Source: Torulaspora globosa (taxonomy: Eukaryota > Ascomycota > Saccharomycetes > Saccharomycetales > Saccharomycetaceae). Taken from it: a stretch of DNA of 64,000 bases. The notes beneath the pieces are model-generated. The model did no database searches. It was not told the DNA's origin and saw nothing but the letters and a program-made list of their open reading frames with translations. Location: positions 558,001-622,000 of the forward strand of contig NC_050730.1 in NCBI RefSeq assembly GCF_014133895.1. The letters run 5' to 3'. Numbering within the stretch: position 1 is the stretch's first letter; the number at the start of each line of letters is the position of its first letter. A program made the position numbers and the translations under genes. Shown here piece after piece: positions 39,961 through 48,941 of the stretch.

Positions 39961-42102
39961 ATGGCCTCTTCAAGTGGCATAACTCTGTCGTCATCGCCGT
40001 CAGCTCCGAAGGCCGCTATAACGATACCGAATGGTAGGCGAACATCTCTTTTGCAATCTTCTTCATTGGCTACTCGCAGGAGTTCCATGGCTAGATCTGC
40101 TCAAATGACGGGGAGATCTGGTAAAAGTTACGATCCGCATGTCTTGGTTGACATGGAATCTCCAAATTTCAAGACGCAGCATCCGGAGGATCATAACGAA
40201 ATCATCAACAGTCTGAGAAGGACGTACTTCCTCGACGGCTACAGAAGGGAGAGCGAGTCCCTACTCGACGGCCAAGATGATGCAGTGATTGGGAGTGCTA
40301 CGACGGATAACAGTACGGGAGAGACTGCGGCGACGGCCACTGAAGCACCGACGCCTACTATTGCCCGTGCCGGCGGCGATATCACCAGAGATATCTACAA
40401 ACTCGCGACTGGCAACGACGAACTGGCGGGGAAGACTGCGAAGTCAATGGAAGATGTTACTCTGGCAATAGAAAACCGAAGACGCAAGTCTACTGCAAGT
40501 GGTCTAAACGTACCGGGAGGATTTAGAAGAGAATTTATTGTTAATAAAGTGAGACAAATGCAGCAGCAACCGACTGATTACGGTGCCACTCCACTGAATT
40601 CACCTCCTGGCTCAGCTCTTGCCGATCCATCAATGCAAGGTCGGGAGATGGACAAGATACCTTTCCTGACTAGAAATTTCTTGGAGTTCCTTTATATCTA
40701 CGGTCACTTTGCGGGTGAGTCTTTTGAAGATGATTTTCTATCAGATGGGGGCTTACCGACTATTGGCACCGGCGAAAGATCAGCTCTTATATTGGAGGAA
40801 GGTAGACGGGTTTCTCTAGGGACATCCCTGCAGTCCGTGAAGGGCAATACTCCAACCGTGACGGCCTTTTTCCTGCTTCTGAAATCATTCATTGGTACCG
40901 GTGTTCTTTTCCTTCCAGGTGCATTTGCCAATGGTGGCCTTATATTTTCCATCATAATGTTATTATTTTTTGGTGTCTATTCCTATTGGTGCTACTTCAT
41001 TTTGATCAGAGCGAAGCAGATAACTGGCGTATCTTCCTTTGGCGATATCGGCTTGAAACTTTATGGCTCGTGGATGAAATTCATCATTCTGTTCTCCCTT
41101 GTGCTCACCCAAATTGGGTTTTCTGGTGCATATGTTATCTTTACCGCTGAGAATTTGAGGGCATTCATCAAGAACGTGTTTCTCTTGTCTGATGTTCCCA
41201 TCTCGAGCCTCATGCTCTTGCAGCTGGTTGTTTTCATCCCACTGTCATTCATTAGAAACGTATCAAAGTTATCCCTGCCATCCTTGCTAGCTAACTTCTG
41301 CGTTATGGCTGGTTTAGTCATCGTATTGTATTTCAGCGGCAAGCATCTTATCGTGGACCAGCATATGAGAGCCGCAGAAGGAGTGATCATGGGATTCAAC
41401 GCTAACCGCTGGTCAATGTTCGTCGGCACAGCCATTTTCGCATTTGAAGGAATTGGGTTGATCATTCCAGTCCAAGACTCTATGAAACACCCCGAAAAAT
41501 TTCCCCTACTTTTAGCTCTCGTCATCGGGAGCTCAACCGTTTTATTCATCACCATTGCATCAGTTGGTTACCTGGCCTACGGTCAGCACATCAAAACCGT
41601 TATTTTACTGAATCTCCCTCAACAGAATATTTTCGTCAATTTAATCCAGTTTTTCTATTCCCTAGCAATCATGCTATCGACACCATTGCAGCTATTCCCA
41701 GCTATCAAAATTATCGAAAACAAGGTTTTTCCCAAGTTCACCAAAATCTACGTCAAGCGGGATGATGAAACCACGGGCGTCGAATGGCGTCCCATCTCGG
41801 GGAAACTAAGCTGGAAGGTCAAATGGCTCAAGAACTTTGTAAGGGCTATCATTGTAGCTCTAGTCATCCTAATGGCTTATTTTGGTGCCGATAAACTAGA
41901 CAAGTTTGTTTCGATCATCGGCTCTTTTGCATGTATCCCATTGGTCTACATGTATCCACCCATGCTTCATCTGCAAAGTTATAGCCGTCCGAAATCAGCA
42001 GGCCATAAAGTACCCTGGGGTGCCACGATAGATTACATCCTGATCGTGTTTGGTGGTGTAAGCATGCTGTACACCTCCTATCAAAGCCTTTTCGCAAAAT
42101 AA
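39961..42102 (+). CDS. AVT4: Vacuolar amino acid exporter Avt4 type
   Basis: Exports neutral and some basic amino acids from the vacuole lumen to the cytosol. 713 residues: a long hydrophilic N-terminus (about 1-300, Ser/Thr-rich, probably regulatory), then the amino acid/auxin permease domain with about ten or eleven membrane segments, starting TVTAFFLLLKSFIGTGVLFL and containing IFAFEGIGLIIPVQDSM. Length equals that of S. cerevisiae Avt4. S. cerevisiae has the relative AVT3 elsewhere; the place next to POL1 points to AVT4 (YNL101W). Confidence 0.94.
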   Translation: MASSSGITLSSSPSAPKAAITIPNGRRTSLLQSSSLATRRSSMARSAQMTGRSGKSYDPHVLVDMESPNFKTQHPEDHNEIINSLRRTYFLDGYRRESESLLDGQDDAVIGSATTDNSTGETAATATEAPTPTIARAGGDITRDIYKLATGNDELAGKTAKSMEDVTLAIENRRRKSTASGLNVPGGFRREFIVNKVRQMQQQPTDYGATPLNSPPGSALADPSMQGREMDKIPFLTRNFLEFLYIYGHFAGESFEDDFLSDGGLPTIGTGERSALILEEGRRVSLGTSLQSVKGNTPTVTAFFLLLKSFIGTGVLFLPGAFANGGLIFSIIMLLFFGVYSYWCYFILIRAKQITGVSSFGDIGLKLYGSWMKFIILFSLVLTQIGFSGAYVIFTAENLRAFIKNVFLLSDVPISSLMLLQLVVFIPLSFIRNVSKLSLPSLLANFCVMAGLVIVLYFSGKHLIVDQHMRAAEGVIMGFNANRWSMFVGTAIFAFEGIGLIIPVQDSMKHPEKFPLLLALVIGSSTVLFITIASVGYLAYGQHIKTVILLNLPQQNIFVNLIQFFYSLAIMLSTPLQLFPAIKIIENKVFPKFTKIYVKRDDETTGVEWRPISGKLSWKVKWLKNFVRAIIVALVILMAYFGADKLDKFVSIIGSFACIPLVYMYPPMLHLQSYSRPKSAGHKVPWGATIDYILIVFGGVSMLYTSYQSLFAK

Positions 42103-42142
42103 CCGTCCAATAAGCGCACATTTAATTCGAATTTTAATAGAC

Positions 42143-42191
42143 TTTTATATTTACTGTCATTTATATTTACTGTCATTTGTATTTACTGACA
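42143..42191 (+). repeat. 16-bp tandem repeat with ARS consensus matches
   Basis: TTATATTTACTGTCAT occurs twice exactly (42145-42160, 42161-42176) and a third time degenerate (42177-42191). TTTTATATTTA (42143-42153) and ATTTATATTTA (42159-42169) match the S. cerevisiae ARS consensus WTTTAYRTTTW at 11 of 11 bases; ATTTGTATTTA (42175-42185) matches 10. It lies 40 bp after the AVT4 stop. Confidence 0.85.
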
Positions 42192-42326
42192 CAATGAAAA
42201 TCACTACCGACGACGTAATTGTGTAATAATTATCGAGAGCTTAACTACGGTTATCGGTAGGCATGCGACTTCTGCACATAATCCAACACAGATTCGAAGC
42301 TCCTTTACCCGAACTACTGTTCAGCA

Positions 42327-43028
42327 ATGGGTCCATCCTTCTATGGTTCAGGAAATGTCGAATCGACCGAACAAAAGGGACCAATTGTTCCTTCTGTGAT
42401 GAATGCGTCGCCGGAGATGGAAACAAGTACGCTACCCACTGGAAACCAGATAACAGAATCTGTTCAGATCACTCACACTCTGCGGAAATGGAGGAATATG
42501 CTAATAAACAAGATAGATCTTGTGAGAGCCGAATGGGAGACCCAAAAGAGTGCTGCTAGGAATGAACTTGCCTCTGCTGATGAATACCTGCAAAAGAACG
42601 TCTTTACTGATACTCACGAAAACCAGGAATTGCTAGTTCCCTCTACGATTCTGTCCCTCGGCGCCTTTTTCTCCGGTAGAGTGTTGAGCAACCCATTGAA
42701 TTGGGGCAGCAAGAAGAATATCCTCGCAGGCCGGCCGTCACTGCTGGGCAAGGTCTGTACAAGCATTCCAGCGAGACTACTACTTCCCATTGCGCTAGCT
42801 AGCACCGTTTTCTACCAGCTGACTCCGGTGACTGCCGTCAACGTCGTCGATACCATACAGAAAGACGTGCTACCCAAGCCCGTCGTGGACGACTGTCGCC
42901 GGTTATGGAATGAATACTATGTGCATGGCCTAGCTAAAGCGACACGTAGTTTGAGCACCAATTGCAACGACCAATTGCAGAAGGGCGTGAGATTTGTAAG
43001 AGAAAGCATAAACAATGCCTTAAACTAA
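42327..43028 (+). CDS. MIC27: MICOS subunit Mic27 (ApoO-like)
   Basis: Component of the mitochondrial contact site and cristae organising system, partner of Mic10; also called AIM37. 233 residues. A polar N-terminal part (1-100) with HTLRKWRNMLINKIDLVRAEW is followed by an ApoO-like membrane region, with one hydrophobic segment near STILSLGAFFSGRVL and another near RLLLPIALASTVFYQLTP. A TTACCCG (42305-42311) just before the start may be a Reb1 site but is unusually close. Position after AVT4 matches YNL100W. Confidence 0.9.
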   Translation: MGPSFYGSGNVESTEQKGPIVPSVMNASPEMETSTLPTGNQITESVQITHTLRKWRNMLINKIDLVRAEWETQKSAARNELASADEYLQKNVFTDTHENQELLVPSTILSLGAFFSGRVLSNPLNWGSKKNILAGRPSLLGKVCTSIPARLLLPIALASTVFYQLTPVTAVNVVDTIQKDVLPKPVVDDCRRLWNEYYVHGLAKATRSLSTNCNDQLQKGVRFVRESINNALN

Positions 43029-43079
43029 ATATAACACCATGTATATCAAGAAACTAACATTCCCCTATTTTCTTTCGTT

Positions 43080-43736
43080 CTACCTCTGGTATCCTCCATG
43101 GTAGTAGCCTTGTCCCTGGTATTCTTGAACGTTATCGTACGGATATGGGCTCTGATGGGTGCTTGCTCTGTTCTGCGGGTTGAACGTCTGCCATGGGTTT
43201 GTTGCCGCCACCGTGCTGGAAGGCTGGTATACAGAAAGGTTCTCGTCGACATCATGCGTCACAGCTGGAAGCCTTTTCTTCCTAGATTTCTCACGTTGCT
43301 TCTCTAGATCGAAATCCTGCTCCAGTTCGAACACATCTTTCGACGTCCTTCTCTCATCGAAGAAAGCGTCGTCAGCCTTACGGTAATACGCAGACTCCGG
43401 CTGCTGGATAGGCTGGTAGATCACTGTAGCTGGTGGTGGCACCTGAGACGTCCTTCCATATCCCTCGTTGGCCGCTCTTCTTGAGTTTCTTCCGCCGCAA
43501 TTACAACACCAGCAGCAGAACTCACCAATGCCAGTAACACCCTGCATAAAACATGTCAGAATGGCTCCTATCAACCACAGAGCAACGAGCGCCGCCAAAA
43601 CAATGCCCACAATCGCAACGATCTTGCATGTCTTATTGTTCATACATGTATCCCATGATTTAAAACTGTCAGCAGTACTTTGAAGATTCTGTGTGAAAGA
43701 TCTGCCTATAAGCCTTTTCACCGTGCAAACTTCCAT
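43080..43736 (-). CDS. PIN2: Pin2-like membrane protein
   Basis: Orthologue by place and shape of S. cerevisiae Pin2 (YOR104W), a plasma-membrane and TGN protein whose overproduction helps induce [PSI+]. 218 residues from ATG at 43736. One membrane segment (about 38-62) is followed at once by a Cys cluster, CCWCCNC (74-80), a likely palmitoylation site, then a long hydrophilic cytosolic tail that is Gln/Asn/Tyr-rich at its end, a prion-like composition. Function of the Cys cluster is inferred. It ends 51 bp from the convergent MIC27. Confidence 0.84.
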   Translation of the reverse strand: MEVCTVKRLIGRSFTQNLQSTADSFKSWDTCMNNKTCKIVAIVGIVLAALVALWLIGAILTCFMQGVTGIGEFCCWCCNCGGRNSRRAANEGYGRTSQVPPPATVIYQPIQQPESAYYRKADDAFFDERRTSKDVFELEQDFDLEKQREKSRKKRLPAVTHDVDENLSVYQPSSTVAATNPWQTFNPQNRASTHQSPYPYDNVQEYQGQGYYHGGYQR

Positions 43737-43882
43737 TCTGTGAGAATCCAATCGCTGTAGTTAGATGCTATGAACTCCAGTTCTGCAACTGTCAAGATGT
43801 TATATGTCTTTGTTATATGATCGAGGCTTATCTGATGAACAAGAAAACATGCCATAATTATACCAATTCATAGAAAAGAGCA

Positions 43883-44590
43883 CTATTTAAGGGCTGTAAG
43901 AAGCCAATTGGGGGCCTTGGCACGATCTATCTCGACGAGATTGGTATCAAACGCCTCTATCAGCAGTTCGACCAGAATTCTGCCACCTCTGCTGCCCGTA
44001 AATCGCCTGTACTCTTCCGACACGCTGGCCAGGTTCCAGCCCATGATTCTCCGTAAACAGCCGATCACCGTCCCGGTTCTGTGTCTCCCCATGCCGCAGC
44101 ACACAAGCAGCGGGTAGTTGTCCTGGTCCACTATTGTCTTGAGGGCATTGATGATCGAGTGTTCCGTGAGCCCATCCCATGGGTTATCGTCTTCACCGCC
44201 GTCGGGATTTATTGCAGCAAACTGCAGGCGGATGTCGTGAGCTTCGCAAAACTCAAGCAGCGAGTCCTGCGGCTCCTCGTTGGCGAGCCAGATGATCGTT
44301 CTCAGATTCAGATTCAGCAGAAACGGGAAGTTCACCGGCGATGGCTGCCCAGACCTGTACAGATATCGCTCTACAGGACAGAAGTTCAATGGCGGTACAA
44401 TCCGCTTGAGCGGGCCGTGCGATATCAGCACTTTTTCCTTCCCACACTCGGTCTCTTCATTGATATAGATATGGTCCTCCTCGTCCTCGATGTCCTCGTC
44501 CTCTAGCGGCACTTCGTCGTCTCGCTCGCAAAGATAACCGTCGGCGTCCACTTCCTGGAGGCTCTTGCTATTAGTTCCCAGCAGACTCAT
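43883..44590 (-). CDS. OCA1: Atypical dual-specificity phosphatase Oca1
   Basis: Cysteine phosphatase of the Siw14/Oca group, linked to oxidant-induced cell-cycle arrest; relatives cleave inositol pyrophosphates. 235 residues from ATG at 44590 (a TTG upstream in frame is not credible). An acidic N-terminus (15-45) precedes the domain, which starts near [18 protein letters not shown]. The catalytic loop CGMGRHRTG has Cys165 and Arg171 in CX5R spacing, preceded by a second Cys. Length fits the S. cerevisiae protein (YNL099C). Confidence 0.95.
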   Translation of the reverse strand: MSLLGTNSKSLQEVDADGYLCERDDEVPLEDEDIEDEEDHIYINEETECGKEKVLISHGPLKRIVPPLNFCPVERYLYRSGQPSPVNFPFLLNLNLRTIIWLANEEPQDSLLEFCEAHDIRLQFAAINPDGGEDDNPWDGLTEHSIINALKTIVDQDNYPLLVCCGMGRHRTGTVIGCLRRIMGWNLASVSEEYRRFTGSRGGRILVELLIEAFDTNLVEIDRAKAPNWLLTALK

Positions 44591-44677
44591 CGCGATTCGG
44601 CCACCCAACTTGCCCTACAGTACCGTTCTATAGTCCTGATGAGTCCTGATGAAGCGGTATAACCTTGAAATACAGGG

Positions 44678-44685
44678 CGGGTAAC
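44678..44685 (+). promoter_or_regulatory. Reb1 site between OCA1 and OST2
   Basis: CGGGTAAC lies in the 171-bp divergent promoter, 77 bp from the OST2 start and 88 bp from the OCA1 start. It fits the Reb1 core and a shared open promoter. Confidence 0.5.
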
Positions 44686-44761
44686 GGCTTTTTCGTCATA
44701 GTTCACCAGATATCAAGCCATAACCACCAGTTGATACTTAAAGAGCAGTCAACCTGAGTGT

Positions 44762-45208
44762 ATGAGCCCTGTAGGAGTTGTAGCGATGTCGCCAAAGAGG
44801 AAGAAGGCCGTGTCCAGTACTCAGACGAGTTCCGTGCCGTTGAAGGGCAAAATTCCGTCGTCAGGGACCATAAGTAAGGACTTTGCAGATGCGTTTAGTG
44901 TTTCGTTGAAGGCGTACTGGGGCCAGGTCGAGCAGGATAATCGTTTGAAGCTGATTGATATATTCTGCGTGTTTCTCGTGGTGCTCGCTTTGATACAGAC
45001 GGCTTTCATGGCTTTCATCAGAGACACATTCCCCTTCAACGCGTTCTTGGCAGGCTTTATAGTATGCGTGGGCCAGTTTGTGCTGTTGATCAGTCTGAGG
45101 TTGCAGCTGGCTAGCCCATTCCCCGGGATTTCGAAGAACAAGGCGTTTGGCGAGTTTGTGTTGGCGAGCCTTATTCTGCACTTTATAAGCTTGCACTTTA
45201 TAAACTAG
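44762..45208 (+). CDS. OST2: Oligosaccharyltransferase subunit Ost2 (DAD1)
   Basis: Essential small membrane subunit of the ER enzyme that transfers the glycan to Asn. 148 residues from ATG at 44762; the second ATG at 44786 would give 140, nearer the usual ~130. The N-terminal ~45 residues are hydrophilic. Three membrane segments follow: LIDIFCVFLVVLALIQTAF, FNAFLAGFIVCVGQFVLLIS and EFVLASLILHFISLHFIN at the very C-terminus. The FPFNAFLAGFI and LQLASPFPGISK stretches are family hallmarks. Convergent with RAS, 91 bp apart. Confidence 0.96.
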   Translation: MSPVGVVAMSPKRKKAVSSTQTSSVPLKGKIPSSGTISKDFADAFSVSLKAYWGQVEQDNRLKLIDIFCVFLVVLALIQTAFMAFIRDTFPFNAFLAGFIVCVGQFVLLISLRLQLASPFPGISKNKAFGEFVLASLILHFISLHFIN

Positions 45209-45299
45209 CTAGAAGAGGTTCGCTTGCAGAGCAAACGGCAGGCGGTCATGAATAAAAGATATTTAGTAATGATACAAGTTCCTGACAATTGTTCCGACT

Positions 45300-46178
45300 C
45301 TAGCAGATGGTGCAGCAGCCACCGGATTTGGAAGGCGACTCCTTGGCGGAGCTGTCGACCTTTGAAGATTGCTGAGCTCTGCTTTGTTTCGCTTGCCTGC
45401 CAGCGGCTGCCACGTCGTCGCTCTGGCTCGCAACCCCGTCCTGCTGGCCGACAGCGACCTGATTCGTCTGGCTGGCCTTCGTTTGCGAGCCCTTGGTCTC
45501 CGCCTGGCTGGCCAAGCTGTGAACGTTGTTGGCACCGGAACTCACGGCCTCGTTGTTGTGAGAGTTGACCGTGCTACCTGGCCCGACGCCATTGGCAACG
45601 GCCTGGCCGTTGCGGGGGCTGGCGTTGCGCATTGCGTGTTTGTTGTACACGCCGCCCTCGTCTCTGACCAGCCGAACCAAAGTGTAAAAAGCCTCGTCGA
45701 CGTTGATCGCCTGCTTGGCAGAAGTCTCCAGGAACGGAGCATTGATCTGCTTCGCCATATTCAGTCCATCCTCGTACGCAACTTGTCTCTCCTCTTCCAG
45801 ATCAGACTTGTTACCAACAACCACCACAGGAACGTAGTCGACATCCTTGACTCTCTGAATCTGCTGGTAGTACGTCATCAACTCGTCAAACGACGTCCTC
45901 GAGGTCACCGAATACACCAACAGAAACCCTTCGCCGGTCCTCATGTACTGTTCTCTCATTGCGGAATATTCTTCTTGACCTGCAGTATCCAATATATCCA
46001 AGATGGTCACTTTATCATCGATCACAACCTGCTTCCTATACGAATCCTCTATCGTAGGATCATATTCATCAACAAAATGCGACTGAATCAGCTGGATGGT
46101 CAACGCCGACTTACCGACACCGCCTCCACCGACAACGACAAGCTTGTATTCTCTTATATTCGATTTGCTCAGGGACAT
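45300..46178 (-). CDS. RAS2: Ras GTPase
   Basis: Activates adenylate cyclase in the glucose/cAMP/PKA pathway. 292 residues. The G domain (about 8-175) is complete: GGGGVGKS, effector loop [24 protein letters not shown] and ETSAK. A hypervariable region of about 110 residues, rich in Gln/Ser/Ala, separates it from the C-terminus GGCCTIC: a CaaX box (CTIC) for farnesylation with an adjacent Cys for palmitoylation. S. cerevisiae has RAS1 and RAS2 from the genome duplication; this is the single copy, so the symbol is by convention. Confidence 0.96.
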   Translation of the reverse strand: MSLSKSNIREYKLVVVGGGGVGKSALTIQLIQSHFVDEYDPTIEDSYRKQVVIDDKVTILDILDTAGQEEYSAMREQYMRTGEGFLLVYSVTSRTSFDELMTYYQQIQRVKDVDYVPVVVVGNKSDLEEERQVAYEDGLNMAKQINAPFLETSAKQAINVDEAFYTLVRLVRDEGGVYNKHAMRNASPRNGQAVANGVGPGSTVNSHNNEAVSSGANNVHSLASQAETKGSQTKASQTNQVAVGQQDGVASQSDDVAAAGRQAKQSRAQQSSKVDSSAKESPSKSGGCCTIC

Positions 46179-46385
46179 AGCTGTCTGCTATCAACTAAAC
46201 TCGCTGCCAACACAAGATGTCCGCCTTTAAAGCTTCACCTACGCTTTTCCAAGGAGACTACCTTTAACTATCCGTCTTTTGTATGGCTTATATACTGCTC
46301 TCGAGGGATCGAGGCCGCTAAAAAAATGTCAACGAAAAAAACACATAATAGACTATAAAACCCAGTATAAAAGCGCTGTTCTTGG

Positions 46386-47267
46386 TCAATTCTTCCTCTT
46401 CTTGCAGTCATCGCAGTACCATTTGCCCTTGGGGATGTGGTCCAGATGGATACACGGCAGGTGGAACCACTCGAGCTCGCAATTGGCGCCGTCGCAGCCG
46501 ACCATCTCGCCGTAGGCGACCTGGTTGCAGTAGCAGTAGAGGATTTCGCCGTACTCGTTGGTCCTGAGCTTTGACGAGTCCGCGTCGTCCCTCGAGAGCG
46601 CCACTGTGCTCACGTTGGCCCTCCTCTTGCGCTTCTTGGTGTCTGCTGGGCCGCCGTTCGAGCTCATCGACGTGCCGCGTCTTTGCAGTTCGAAGTCGGA
46701 GAACGCAGCGTCGTCTGCTGCGTCGTTCGGCACTGCGACCTGTCTCTTGTTGGCGACCATCGCCTCTCGTCTGGACTCGCTTCGCAGCGCCTGCGAGCTC
46801 TTTGCGCCAGCGGGGCCGGCAACGCCGGCCCCGTTGGACTTGGCGTCGATCTTCTCCATGAGCTCGTGGTGCAAATGCATTGCCGGGTGGTTGTCTGCCC
46901 CGAGCCGCAGGCTGCTGGGTATCTCCTGGTTCCGTATTGCGATCTCGTACGCCAGCTCGAGCCTCGTCGTCAGTCTCTGCAGCGACTCCAGCATGATCGA
47001 CGACACATGCATCTTCTCCTCCAGGGAGGGCATCAGCTCCTCAAACAGCGCGTTCATCTGGCCCAGCAGATCCTTCTTATCGACGCCACCGTTGCCCTCC
47101 ACCGACGCAAACGCATCGATCTTGTCGTTCAGGCTCGGCGTCGAATGCACACACTTGGCATCTATTTCGTGCAGCAACGTCACGTATCTCGACGTCTCGA
47201 GGGGAAACTGCTCCAGCACGTCCACGATGTCGTTCAGTCCGGGGTACAGGTTGGCAGGGATGCTCAT
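46386..47267 (-). CDS. PHO23: ING-family PHD protein of Rpd3L
   Basis: Subunit of the large Rpd3 histone deacetylase complex that reads H3K4 trimethylation. 293 residues from ATG at 47267 (MSIPANLYPGLNDIVDVLEQ), the usual ING start; the frame extends upstream without an ATG. The ING N-terminal helical domain covers about 1-115. A basic linker follows, then the C-terminal PHD finger (about 243-290): YCYCNQ, MVGCDGANCELEWFHLPC and WYCDDCKKR. Shorter than S. cerevisiae Pho23 in the linker. Confidence 0.95.
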   Translation of the reverse strand: MSIPANLYPGLNDIVDVLEQFPLETSRYVTLLHEIDAKCVHSTPSLNDKIDAFASVEGNGGVDKKDLLGQMNALFEELMPSLEEKMHVSSIMLESLQRLTTRLELAYEIAIRNQEIPSSLRLGADNHPAMHLHHELMEKIDAKSNGAGVAGPAGAKSSQALRSESRREAMVANKRQVAVPNDAADDAAFSDFELQRRGTSMSSNGGPADTKKRKRRANVSTVALSRDDADSSKLRTNEYGEILYCYCNQVAYGEMVGCDGANCELEWFHLPCIHLDHIPKGKWYCDDCKKRKN

Positions 47268-47529
47268 CGTGCTCTGTGTGGTTCCCTGGTCTTGCACCAG
47301 TCTGTCCTGCTTCTCCGATGCGCTTTCTACAGTCTCTTGAACCCGCCGCGCGAGGATACACTGCAAAACGGGCAACCAGCAGGCCAACCAGCGTCGCAAC
47401 AGACCAGATTAGCTGGTCTAGTGCCCTCAATCTTCTTCGCCAACGGTTTCTGGTCTTATATCAGTCTTCACATGATCTGATGAGGAGTCTACCAGCCTGT
47501 AGTTCGTAATTTTCTCCACAAATTAGTAT

Positions 47530-47657
47530 GGTTGTTTGGCCGAGCGGTCTAAGGCGCCTGATTCAAGAGTCGGTTCGATTCTTGTGTGCAGCAAAACTGT
47601 GCACCTCGGAATTCTCAGGTATCGTAAGATGCAAGAGTTCGAATCTCTTAGCAACCA
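47530..47657 (+). tRNA. tRNA-Leu(CAA) with intron
   Basis: Exon 1 is 47530-47567, intron 47568-47613 (46 nt), exon 2 47614-47657; the mature tRNA is 82 nt without CCA. Acceptor stem GGTTGTT/AGCAACC with one G-U pair, discriminator A. The anticodon stem is CCTGA/TCAGG and the anticodon CAA is at 47564-47566. A long variable arm marks a class II leucine tRNA. In the intron, TCTTG (47580-47584) pairs with CAAGA, the standard fold for splicing. A T-run at 47660-47666 is the Pol III terminator. The intron contains GGTTCGATTCT, a B-box-like sequence. Confidence 0.97.
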
Positions 47658-47952
47658 TATTTTTTTGCAACCTCTGAGGGAGATGACCCTGACCGTCTAA
47701 TCACCGACGCTGATTAGCCCCGAAACAGTCGATGACCCCTGGCTACAGCCAGGTCATGCAAGCCAGCGTCACAGTCTTGTTGTGTCTCACAAGCAGCTCG
47801 ATCAACGCAGCGTAGCACCGCGATCGTAACACAAGCTGGATGACTCGGACCAATGCTACGGAGTTGCAGTCATATATATAGCGGCGTGTATAGCTTCTGT
47901 GTTGGGGAGAAGTGGTGCTGTTTGATAGCAGTAAGAGAAAGGTGGTTCGGAT
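47658..47952. other. tRNA-CRC1 intergenic region with two hairpins
   Basis: 295 bp. After the Pol III terminator come CTAATCA/TGATTAG (47697-47703 / 47711-47717) and, 15 bp on, a stronger hairpin CTGGCT-AC-AGCCAG within 47733-47756. The CRC1 promoter follows, with TATATATA at 47873-47880. No LTR or other mobile remnant is seen. Confidence 0.55.
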
Positions 47953-48933
47953 ATGTCTAGTGACACAAGCTTGTCAGAGTCTGCTCTGATTAAAGAGGAG
48001 GAAGGTAATTTGGAAACGCAAACAGGTGGTAGTGGTAGCGGTGGTAATGAGATTCGAGAGAATTTGAAGTCGCTAGTGGCTGGCGGTGTTGGTGGTGTTT
48101 GTGCGGTGCTCACAGGACATCCTTTTGATTTGATCAAGGTGCGGTGTCAGAATGGGCAGGCTAAGGGAGCTGGTGATGCGGTGAGAAAAATTCTGAGTGA
48201 AGCTAGAGCGTCAGCGAGAGGTACGATGCTGGCAAATTCGGTAAGAGGGTTTTACAAGGGCGTTGTTCCTCCGTTGCTAGGCGTCACGCCGATCTTTGCG
48301 GTTTCGTTCTGGGGTTACGATGTTGGGAAGAAACTTGTGGGCGGAGCGTCGATGAGTGCGGACGGGTCGACGTTGTCGACGTCGCAGATGGCTACGGCGG
48401 GGTTTATTAGTGCGATTCCGACGACACTGGTGACGGCTCCGACGGAACGGATCAAAGTTGTCTTGCAGACGTCTTCGAGCCACTCTTTCGTAGCGGCAGC
48501 CAGAAAACTGGTGCAAGAGGGCGGCGTGCGGTCGCTGTTCAAGGGATCGTTGGCAACTTTGGCGAGAGACGGGCCCGGTAGTGCTCTGTACTTTGCGTCT
48601 TACGAGGTTTGCAAGAAAATGCTTAACAAGCGGTCGCAATCCGGAGATGAAATCAACATCGCTAACGTGTGTATCTCTGGAGGGGTGGCCGGCATGTCGA
48701 TGTGGCTGGTTGTTTTCCCGATCGACACGATCAAGACTAAGCTGCAGGCGTCGTCTTCGCAGCACGGGCAGAGCATGATAGATGCGACCAGGGAGATATA
48801 TGCGACGCGAGGCGGGATCAGAGGGTTCTTCCCCGGGCTGGGCCCGGCTTTGATGAGATCTTTCCCTGCGAATGCGGCAACATTCCTCGGGGTCGAACTG
48901 ACTCACTCGCTATTCAAGAACTATGGCTTGTAA
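47953..48933 (+). CDS. CRC1: Mitochondrial carnitine/acylcarnitine carrier
   Basis: Exchanges acyl-carnitine and carnitine across the mitochondrial inner membrane, bringing acetyl units made in peroxisomes into mitochondria. 326 residues, as usual. Three carrier repeats are seen, with signature motifs GHPFDLIKVRCQ, TAPTERIKVVLQ and VFPIDTIKTKLQA; each has the P-x-[DE]-x-x-[RK] core. A hydrophilic N-terminal extension of about 35 residues comes first. Like MLS1 in this window it serves growth on fatty acids and C2 compounds. Stops 8 bp from the convergent KTR1. Confidence 0.95.
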   Translation: MSSDTSLSESALIKEEEGNLETQTGGSGSGGNEIRENLKSLVAGGVGGVCAVLTGHPFDLIKVRCQNGQAKGAGDAVRKILSEARASARGTMLANSVRGFYKGVVPPLLGVTPIFAVSFWGYDVGKKLVGGASMSADGSTLSTSQMATAGFISAIPTTLVTAPTERIKVVLQTSSSHSFVAAARKLVQEGGVRSLFKGSLATLARDGPGSALYFASYEVCKKMLNKRSQSGDEINIANVCISGGVAGMSMWLVVFPIDTIKTKLQASSSQHGQSMIDATREIYATRGGIRGFFPGLGPALMRSFPANAATFLGVELTHSLFKNYGL

Positions 48934-48941
48934 CTTATTTA

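Noticed and set aside
47500..47960. Ty LTR or other mobile element near the tRNA
   Set aside because: No TG...CA-ended repeat, no target duplication and no element-like coding sequence could be found.
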